From the NCBI GenBank assembly GCA_963966185.1, contig CAWZYM010000055.1, forward strand, positions 62,001 through 126,000: DNA of 64,000 nucleotides. Direction: 5' to 3'. Positions within the stretch are counted from its first letter, which is position 1. Every line of letters begins with the position of its first letter. Below are positions 57,077 to 64,000 of this stretch, piece by piece. Both the position numbers and the translations under genes were made by a program. The DNA comes from Rhabditoides inermis (Eukaryota; Nematoda; Chromadorea; Rhabditida; Rhabditidae). The notes beneath the pieces were generated by a model. It worked only from the letters and a program-made list of their open reading frames with translations. It was not told the origin of the DNA and did no database searches.

Positions 57077-57317
57077 GAACAGTATCTTGTGCAGGAGAAG
57101 ATCGTTCTGGGTACGGACTACCCGTTCCCTCTCGGAGAGCTGTCGGTTGGTAAGGTGAGTGAGTGGTCGTGGGTGGTCTCCCTCTACTTCTCTCCTGCAG
57201 GTAGTGGAGGAGTACGATGGGCTCAAGTCCTCCGAGAAAGACGACATTCTCTGGAAGAACGCCATCCGACTCATCGACTGCGACGAGGCCACCCTCCACA
57301 GCAACACTTTCTCATAA
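47575..57317 (+). CDS. ACMSD: 2-amino-3-carboxymuconate-6-semialdehyde decarboxylase (ACMSD)
   Basis: Zinc amidohydrolase-fold decarboxylase of the kynurenine pathway that diverts tryptophan carbon away from quinolinate/NAD. The exon at about 47611-47664 holds the metal motif DLHAH in [18 protein letters not shown]. Then come [20 protein letters not shown] (47787 on), [33 protein letters not shown] (to 49328), and, after a 6.6-kb intron, [96 protein letters not shown] and a C-terminus ending HSNTFS follow, with a TAA at 57315-57317. The initiator exon is not certain; ATG at 47575 or 47578 needs a very short intron before KIDLHAH. One intron (from 47923) seems to use a GC donor. The junction before RPDLCA (about 56750) is unresolved. 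AATAAA follows at 57399. Confidence 0.88.
47998..48760 (+). repeat. 9-bp array (CTCCCTCTC)n in an ACMSD intron
   Basis: About 760 bp of CTCCCTCTC units with CTCCTTCTC variants at the left end and single-unit slips near 48405 and 48630 that change frame. It lies between the ACMSD exon ending at 47922 and the acceptor CCACTCCAG near 48793. The Ser-Ser-Leu and Arg-Gly-Glu frames here are repeat translations. Confidence 0.9.
49747..55731 (-). CDS. Cys-loop ligand-gated chloride channel-like receptor nested in ACMSD
   Basis: A complete Cys-loop receptor with a signal peptide ([17 protein letters not shown]) and [20 protein letters not shown]. The ligand-binding signature [20 protein letters not shown] follows, then [39 protein letters not shown], and Cys-loop [53 protein letters not shown]1 ([20 protein letters not shown]), M2 ([19 protein letters not shown]) with an anion-type Pro-Ala-Arg, and [20 protein letters not shown] come next. 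M3 ([18 protein letters not shown]) and M4 ([19 protein letters not shown]) lead to a TAG at 49747-49749. The [15 protein letters not shown] pore resembles invertebrate pH-gated, amine-gated (MOD-1-like) or acetylcholine-gated chloride channels. The ligand cannot be assigned. The whole gene sits inside one ACMSD intron on the opposite strand. Confidence 0.9.
50702..52660 (-). other. Long intron of the nested receptor, within M1
   Basis: About 1.96 kb between the M1 half ending LPTYLTI and the half starting W-I-S-F. It contains TC/GA microsatellites (about 50922-50960, 51950-51993), G/A-rich stretches and no convincing exon. Frames such as 51444-51878 look like translated low-complexity DNA. 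Confidence 0.6.
54126..55200. repeat. Tetramer arrays (GGGA)n and (CCCT)n in nested receptor introns
   Basis: A (GGGA)n-type array runs at about 54126-54410, with a GGGACGGA sub-block at 54300-54385. A (CCCT)n array at about 54859-55190 is on the opposite strand sense. Between them is a GC-rich stretch with an inverted repeat (TTATCCG...CGGATAA, 54604-54628). The two arrays could pair as a large inverted repeat. Confidence 0.85.
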
Positions 57318-57398
57318 CCATCATCACACAACACACTACCACACAACATACATTCGTTACATATGCACAACATTATATCTCGAAAGCGAACAATTATG

Positions 57399-57404
57399 AA
57401 TAAA
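57399..57404 (+). terminator. Polyadenylation signal of ACMSD
   Basis: AATAAA 82 bases after the ACMSD stop codon and 77 bases before the convergent gene's stop, where a 3' end is expected. Confidence 0.6.
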
Positions 57405-57480
57405 GGCACCAGTACAAAACACGGGAACATGCAAAATATAATGGAACTATGTACAAAATATTTGAAATATTTGTTGCGAT

Positions 57481-57828
57481 CTAGAGTTTGACGTAGTCTT
57501 GGAAGATGAAACCGCGGGTGTAGTCGCCCTGCTTATCCATCCAGACGGCCTGAAAGGAAGGGAGAGAGTACGAGACATACATGCAGACAGACAGACACAC
57601 CTTGTAGACAGAGTAGTAGCCACGCAACCCATACCACACGATCAGAAACTCCTCGGTGGGGAAGTCCTTCTCTGGGCCGCACAAGATACCACCCGGGCTA
57701 TAAGGATACTGGTGAGACAGGGAGAGCGAGCGAGAGAGAGCGAGAGAGAGCGAGAGAGAGCGAGAGAGAGAGAGCGAGAGAGAGACCGAGAGAGAGACCG
57801 AGAGAGAGACCGAGAGAGAGAGAGAGAG

Positions 57829-57873
<45 letters not shown>

Positions 57874-58181
57874 CGAGGTATACCGACCCGATGGTGTAGT
57901 AGTGCCCGTGGTACCACTGCGTGCGAGACAACACCTGATAAGAATGTGTCGACGGAGGTAGATCGGGCCGGTGTCTGCAAAGGGGGAGATGGGAGAGGGG
58001 AGAGGGCGACTCACGGGTCCAAGGGCACGGCGAGTGTCTGCATTGTCTTGGCAGTCAGGTATCCATCGGGCAGCTTCCCAGCGTTGATCGGATCGTCCGG
58101 GACAGGGGAGGCGATGCGAGGGAGAGGCGGCCTGGGGGGAGGGGGAGCCACGCGCACAGCGCGCAGAGGATGCTGCATCAT
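57481..58181 (-). CDS. Small protein of unknown family, possibly mitochondrial
   Basis: About 145 residues from four or five exons. It starts MMQHPLRAVRVAPPPPRPPL, which is Arg/Pro-rich without acidic residues and could be a mitochondrial presequence. Then come DDPINAGKLPDGYLTAKTMQ, YQVLSRTQWYHGHYYTIGS, SPGGILCGPEKDFPTEEFLI and WYGLRGYYSVYK, ending DKQGDYTRGFIFQDYVKL and a TAG at 57481-57483. Splice phases agree at each junction (57505-57550 region, 57600-57715, 57890-57978, 58018 on). The aromatic-rich core (W/Y/F/H) looks structured and real. I do not recognise the family. The ATG is three bases after an ACTCAG acceptor. Confidence 0.7.
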
Positions 58182-58646
58182 CGTCTGAGTCTACATGGTC
58201 CCTTCCCTTCCTCCTCCCCTTACGGACCCGCCCATTTACGATCCAGCTGCATCCAACCAACAGACTCCGACAGCAAATGTACATCGCCGATAATTTCTTT
58301 GCCGGAGGCAACCGTTCCCTTCCTCCTCCCCTCACGGACCCGCCCATCACATCCATCCAAGTATTTCGCAATATTCATTCCCTCCCTCCACTCCAATATC
58401 TCACCTCGCCAACCACAACGAACCAGCATACAGAACAGTTTATCTATCTACAAAGCCGTATTCTTATCAATTCGGGATAAAACTTTACAATACAAGTATC
58501 TCGGTTTCTATCACAAACGAGGTCTCAACCGGGGGTAGCATGAAGTTGGTGGGCAATAAAGATAAATTCAGTCTAAGATAAAAACCTATACTGATACTTC
58601 GACAGTGTCATAAAAAAATTGTAAGGAGGGAGGGAGGGAGGTTAGT
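58182..58646. other. Intergenic between the unknown protein and DNPEP, with a spaced direct repeat
   Basis: CCCTTCCTCCTCCCCT(T/C)ACGGACCCGCCCAT occurs at about 58204-58234 and again at about 58316-58346. No exon is seen. This should contain the unknown gene's upstream region and the DNPEP 3' end. Confidence 0.5.
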
Positions 58647-60742
58647 TTACTTGAAGGATGCCAGAGTCGGTGCGAGGCGGTTGAAGAACTTCTGTAAGCG
58701 GGAATATGGTGTAGGGTGGGTGAGAGGTGTAACATACGGAATAGAGGGCGACGGCGTGATGGATAGAGGAGGTGTCTCCGAACTCGCGGATAGAGTGCAT
58801 CGCCAGCTGGGGACACCCCACATCCACAGTCGCCAGACCAAGGCGGGTAGCCAGGATCGGACCGACAGTGGAGCCACACGGCGAGTCGTTGCGAACGATC
58901 ATCTTCTGCACCACACACCACCCCATAACTCCCCCTTCTCTTCCCTGCCCACCTGGAGGGGCACTCCCGCCTCGAAGGCCACCTGCTTAAGCACCGAGTG
59001 CGTGGTCGGAGTGGTTGCGTAACGCTGGTTCACATTCACCTTCACCACAACACCACCGTGGAAGCGAGGACGGTGGTTCTCCTACGATCACCGCATACTA
59101 TCATTTGATCCGTGTTCTCTCCCTCACATTTCTCACATACCTCGTGTTTGGCGGGATAGTTGGGATGGGCGGCGTGAGCCTGGTCGGCCGAGATGAGCAT
59201 ACTCTTGGCGATGGCCTCCTCGAACGCAGTGGGCGAGCCGCCGGCGGCCATACGGCGCAGCACATACTCACTGATCGAGCTGCCCGCACCCATCATAGAG
59301 TTCGAGCCCACCTCAACACCGCACATCATCCCCCTGCTCTCCTCGCTCAATCACCTCCTCGTTGTCAAAGCAGGCAGCGATGCGGATGTTGGGGTCGGTT
59401 GCGAAGGCCGCGTCTCGCACACTTTCCAGCAGACCAGTCACAGCAGTGTACGTGCCGACCAGGTTGTCGAGGCGAGCGCCAGAGATAAACTCCTGCTTCA
59501 TGCCAGTGATCGCCTGAAACGACACAGTGCACACCACCCACCACCGTCCGCCTCAGCTCGTCGACTACTCACGGCCTTGTTCGTATCGTAGAGGTACAGG
59601 TCCATGTCGACGATGTCGTCCTTGTTGACTCCGGCCGACTGAGAGATGAGATCGAGGAGCTGCGAGTGGTGCTCCGACGAGCAGTCGCGGGGGTCGCGAT
59701 CGCCCCCCTGAAACCATCGCGTCAATGGGGATGAGGGGATGAGCGGGGAGTGCATGCAGTGAGCGGATAGCTCCAAAGCACCTCGTCGTCTTCCGCCGAA
59801 TCCTTTCCAGCTGCAGCTCGCTTCACACTCTGCACAAAAGAGGTTAGGAAAATGCAAATGAGGAATTGAAACCAAGCTGGACCACTAGACAACCCATGCA
59901 ACCTTGCACAACACGCATCGTACCTTCTCCTTGCAGGTTGGGTTGAGTCCGGCGGCGGCATACGACTCGAGGATCGGGCGGAGGTGTTCCTCAGTGTTGC
60001 AGACAAACGTGTTCCTGCGCAGCTGATTGGTATTTTTGGTTTCACTCGCTTGTTAACCTGTCCGTCTCGAGATGGATGGCGAGGTTGGGGATAACGAGCA
60101 CGGGCTTCTCGACGTTGACGAGTCGGTGCTCAAGTCCGTTCGCTCCCTTGACAACGATTTCTCCAGCGATGGACAGATCGCGGTCAAACCACGTGCGCCA
60201 GATGCCGCCTCCGTATGTGGAGACGCCGATCTGGAGAAAGTCTTCCTTCTGCTGCCTTGACACAGGCTTCACACGCAGACACGGGCTGTCCGTGTGGCCG
60301 ACGACGATCGAGAATCCATTGCCAGGCTTGTACGCGCCGCCAACAGCGAACGCGATGATACACGAACGGTTCCTCAAAACCACCCATTCACAATAACTGA
60401 AAAACACGTTATACTCACTTTGTGACAAAGTACTTGGTGGACGGCTTGAGATCCCACTGGGCACCCTCCGAGAGCTCAACGAAGCCCGCAGCAGTTAGGC
60501 GCTGAGCACACTCGCGCACAGCTGAAACGTGAAAAACCATGTATCTCAAACGAATATATTAGTCTACCCGGCCATCCATTGTAACGTACCGTGAAAGGGA
60601 GTAACAGCCTTGTTCAGGAAGGTAATGAACTCCTGAGCCGCCTTCAGAATCTCAGGTGTAGCAGGTCCTAAACGCATACAATCAAATCAAAGCTCATTGC
60701 GGTGAAAACTAAAATTCAAAGATTGTTTCACATACCGGCCAT
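58647..60742 (-). CDS. DNPEP: Aspartyl aminopeptidase (DNPEP, M18 family)
   Basis: Cytosolic M18 zinc aminopeptidase that removes N-terminal Asp/Glu. Blocks in order: [57 protein letters not shown], the zinc ligand region [95 protein letters not shown], and the catalytic/metal motif [100 protein letters not shown] and [15 protein letters not shown] follow, ending ASFK and a stop at 58647-58649. Start chosen at the ATG 60740-60742. The exon is open further up to an acceptor near 60815 (FTSLFQGPPPAYEDYCRKSD), so a longer N-terminus is possible. It is near full family length, and all ligands look intact. Confidence 0.93.
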
Positions 60743-60815
60743 GATGTCACTCTTGCGGCAATAGTCCTCGTACGCGGGAGGAGGTCCTTGGAAGAGTGAA
60801 GTGAAACACTGAAAA

Positions 60816-61936
60816 TAATTCATGTAAACTATGAAGTCTACAAGAAATCGAAATAGAGCAGAAGTTCGCTCCGCCAATGTGATATGTGATATGAAGACAC
60901 TTATCAGTTTGCGGGATACGTATCAAATACAGAACTTGCGGACTTCATGGATTAGACAAAGATAATAATACAATAGCACCAGCTAGGACGGTCCGCTCAG
61001 GAGAAATACGGAGCAACAGAAACTAACGGAAAAGATAATCATGGAAGTAGTATCACAATCTATATAAAAAGAACCAACCCCTCCAGAAGAATCCTTCCTG
61101 ATGGATTGTTTGTCAGTAGAAGAAAATACGTTGCGGAGCCAGTTGCAACCTCTCTTAGAGATACCACTATTGTAGTTTCCGCAAAGCTTCGATTGTTTAC
61201 TACCCGACATCTCTTTAGAATTGCAAATCGCAACTGTCTTTGCGATAAGAATACGCGATGCGCACGACCCGATTTGTCTGCTGAGCAAGCACACAGTGAC
61301 CGAGATACGGAAGAATCGAAGAAGGGATTACAGCTTCGGCTTCTATTGAAAATGACGTTTCATGAATATATCAAACAAGTTGAAATTGACAATTTGAAAT
61401 TGGCAACCTCGGTGATCCAATCATATGCTACCAATCAATCATATGTATCCAGTTGAGTTGGTGATGATTACATCTATCCGGAAATGCGTCTCATACATTC
61501 AAATTTATTTTTGAACAGTATTCAAAAAGATCAAATGTGTTGTTCATTACATTGATCTTTCCTGAAAGTAAACAAAACATCTGATTGTGTTTGTAGTGAG
61601 AATTCATCATTATCAGGGAAAAGTGGAAAAACGTCCCAACACGAATTTTAAAGGATACGGTAGAATCTCGCCTGCGTATCTGTCCTAAACTCCTTTCTCG
61701 TTACGCAGTGAAATTTTGAGTTATTTATTTTATAATGCGTTTTTGTAGGATTTTTGCTCTTTTGTCACGTGAAGGTTTCTTTTTGCATGTTTCTACAGAC
61801 TGAATCTATCATGCATTGCATTGTTCGTTCGTTGATGTATTAAAGCTATTTAACAGAACTCGTGAAAACTTCTGTAGATGAACGTTAAGTAGTTTTAACA
61901 GCTTTCTTCTTAGGTCACTTGGACACGGGGTTCAAC
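60816..61936. other. Upstream region between DNPEP (-) and RPS3 (+)
   Basis: Should contain both promoters. An open frame at 61106-61456 (plus) codes for 116 residues without low complexity (ending KMTFHEYIKQVEIDNLKLAT), but I find no family resemblance and no clear splice context, so it is only mentioned here. AT-rich sequence follows to the RPS3 acceptor TTCTTCTTAG at 61905-61914. Confidence 0.4.
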
Positions 61937-62966
61937 ATGTCGATCACGGCTCAGATGACCAAGAAGAAGAAGGCCGTCCAGGACGGAGTCTTCAAGGCTG
62001 AGCTGAACAACTTCCTCATGAAGGAGCTCGCCGAGGACGGATACTCTGGTGTTGAGGTCGGTGTTGTATGCGTGTTTTCTTCTGTTTTTTTTTTAATAAT
62101 TGTAAATGTTAAGGTCCGCCGCACCCCTGCTCGCGCTGAGGTTATCATTATGGCCACCCGCACCCAGTCCGTGCTCGGAGAGAAGGGACGTCGCATTCGC
62201 GAGCTTACCTCCGTCGTCCAGAAGCGTTTCGGATTCGACGAGGGTTCCGTTGAGGTTTGTATTTCATGCATTGTCGTTCATGTGTGTTTTTTTTAATATA
62301 TAGCGTCGTTCAGCTGTACGCCGAGAAGGTCTCGAACCGCGGACTCTGCGCTGTTGCCCAGTGCGAGTCTTTGCGTTACAAGCTCATTGGAGGTCTTGCC
62401 GTTCGCCGTGCTTGCTACGGAGTTCTCCGCTTCATCATGGAGTCCGAGGCTCAGGGAGTTGAGGTGAGTGTTTAACAATGATAGTAACGTTTCTGTTTTT
62501 TTTTAAACTCATTTACGAATGGAGTTGGTTGAGTTATTGGTTTTAAATGGAGTTGGTTGAGTTATTGGTTTTAGGTTATTGTCTCTGGAAAGATCCGCGG
62601 ACAGCGTGCCAAGTCCATGAAGTTCGTCGACGGACTCATGATCCACTCTGGACAGCCCGTGAACGACTACATCCAGCAGGCCGTCAGGCACGTTCAGCTC
62701 CGCCAGGGTAAGTTTTTTCATAAATTTACAATGAATTCAATATTTTCCCTTGTTCAGGAGTGCTTGGTATCAAGGTCAAGATCATGCTGCCCCATGACCC
62801 CCGCGGACAGATGGGCCCTAAGTTTGCCCTTCCTGACCAGGTCCAGATTGTGGACCCCAAGGAGGAGGTTAACCCCACTGTTCCCCGCTCGGAGCACCGT
62901 CAGGAGAAGAAGGTCGACCTTCCGCCCCAGGTTGCTCAGGAGGCTGCCCCCACCCCCGCCTTCTAA
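61937..62966 (+). CDS. RPS3: 40S ribosomal protein S3 (uS3)
   Basis: Small-subunit ribosomal protein uS3, at the mRNA entry channel, with a KH domain. Five exons: 61937-62056, about 62115-62253, about 62310-62463, about 62575-62706 and about 62758-62966. The product [20 protein letters not shown] continues with [40 protein letters not shown] (KH GxxG loop), [38 protein letters not shown] and [20 protein letters not shown]. It ends with a Pro/Ala tail, APTPAF. Cys in [10 protein letters not shown] and [16 protein letters not shown] recall nematode versions. The ATG is 23 bases after the acceptor CTTCTTAG. Confidence 0.97.
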
Positions 62967-63196
62967 AGCAAACCATCATGTTATTGTTATAAATGGTTAC
63001 ATAAATGTGTTGTTAATAATCTTGACGTGTTGAATTCACTATTAAAATATCTCTTTGTAATTGTCATTTTCTTCCCTTTTCGCGTAGCTGGCGGTTCACT
63101 GCTGAGAGATGTGGGTTTTTTTCTCGCATGCCTTCTTTTATCACCAAGTGGGCGGGCGTTTGCCTGTTGCCATTTCGTAGTGCCTAGTTGGTAACG

Positions 63197-63974
63197 ATGC
63201 CCGCCTCTAAGCGCAAGTCTAACGATTGCAGTGGTTCTTCAGACGAGAAGTGATTTCAATTATCATATTTGACATGTTTTATTTACCGTTACAACATTGA
63301 ACACTTAGGAAGCGCTCTGTCATTAACATGTCTTCCAAGATCACTCGCCAGATCGTGCACTCCTCCAACGCCCCTGCCGCTATCGGACCTTACAGGTAAT
63401 TCTCTCACAGAAAGCTTATTCGCCACATCATTTACATTACATCATTTGTTTCAGCCAGGCAGTTCGCGTCAATGACACTGTGTACCTTTCCGGATCTCTC
63501 GGAATGGACCCTAAGACCGGTAAATCTTATCATGTACATTGTTCATAATTTGAAAAAAAATATTGCAGGCGTGTTGGCTGAGGGAATAAAGGCACAGACA
63601 CACCAGTCTCTGAAGAACATCGGGGAGGTGCTCAAGGCTGCGGGTAGCAGCTACGGAAACGGTCGGTACATGTCTATCACATGGCGACACCTGCAGAGTG
63701 TAAACTGCGACATTCCGATTTTATTGAAAAGCGGTTTCGAGCGCTGATCGGGAAATTAGGTGAGCGCGGGAAATGATGCGTGAACATTTCAGTTGTGAAG
63801 ACGACTGTGCTTCTCGCTGACATGAACGACTTCGTGACTGTGAACGACATCTACAAGGAATACTTTGTTGAGAAGTATCCCGCCCGCGCTGCCTACCAGG
63901 TGGCCGTTCTGCCCAAGAACGCTCTCGTCGAGATCGAGGCAATCGCCGTCGTTGGTGACATCGAGGACAAGTAG
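63197..63974 (+). CDS. RIDA: RidA/UK114 family deaminase (reactive intermediate deaminase)
   Basis: YjgF/YER057c/UK114 family enzyme that hydrolyses reactive enamines/imines made by PLP enzymes. The core starts at 63328: [80 protein letters not shown], then [20 protein letters not shown] with the conserved substrate-binding Arg in the P-A-R-A block, ending GDIEDK and a TAG. An upstream exon (63197-63249, [18 protein letters not shown]) splices in frame through acceptor AACACTTAG, adding 24 residues that include [16 protein letters not shown], a bipartite nuclear-localisation-like sequence. Translation may start at either ATG. The core length of about 137 residues is normal. Confidence 0.92.
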
Positions 63975-64000
63975 AACGTCGTAGATTCTAGAAATACCTA

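Noticed and set aside
61106..61456. 116-codon frame upstream of RPS3
   Set aside because: Not low-complexity, but there is no family match, no clear start context or splice support, and it lies in a divergent promoter region; kept only as a note.

Overview
The window is a compact animal genome. All genes have many short introns (mostly about 40-60 nt, GT-AG), microsatellites are dense (mostly purine on one strand, pyrimidine on the other), and the products are animal ones: ionotropic Cys-loop receptors, a plexin-domain protein, REEP, ZW10 and a cytosolic ribosomal protein. Most start codons sit a few bases after a splice-acceptor-like AG, as expected for spliced-leader trans-splicing. That, RPS3 details and the receptor layout lean towards a nematode or another trans-splicing invertebrate, but the phylum is not proven.

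Layout from left to right: an unrecognised partial exon (1-229); a degenerate repeat; ZW10 (-); NDUFAF7 (+); VPS29 (+) with a 2.7-kb repeat-filled intron; a PLXDC/TEM7-like gene (+); a 13.5-kb Cys-loop receptor locus (-, 17.4-31.0 kb); 4 kb of repeats; SCFD1/Sly1 (-, 34.9-42.6 kb) with a LINE 3' remnant in its last intron; a REEP5-type gene (+) with a 3-kb first intron; ACMSD (+, 47.6-57.3 kb) with a complete second Cys-loop receptor (-, 49.7-55.7 kb) nested in one intron; an unknown small protein (-); aspartyl aminopeptidase DNPEP (-); RPS3 (+); and a RidA-family protein (+).

Two observations stand out. First, the receptor locus has one complete ligand-binding half (signal peptide to Cys-loop) followed by three complete, separately terminated membrane-domain cassettes. 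Each starts at the same codon and phase, and no extra ligand-binding exons lie between them. It reads as one ligand-binding domain spliced to one of three different pores. Second, the large introns of receptor cassette B and of REEP are almost entirely filled by two copies of one composite repeat, in the same orientation relative to transcription: a GC hairpin near the 5' splice site, a unique segment of about 340 bp, a 1.7-2.0-kb octamer array, and a long foldback near the 3' splice site. VPS29 intron 7 has a diverged version of both ends. This looks like an intron-associated (introner-like) mobile element family.

Several genes serve membrane traffic: ZW10 and SCFD1 (Golgi-to-ER tethering and SNARE control), VPS29 (retromer) and REEP (ER shaping). 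ACMSD, NDUFAF7, DNPEP and RidA are metabolic or housekeeping genes. I see no operon logic linking them. Exon boundaries were read by eye from splice sites, frame and family conservation, so individual junctions may be off by a few bases.
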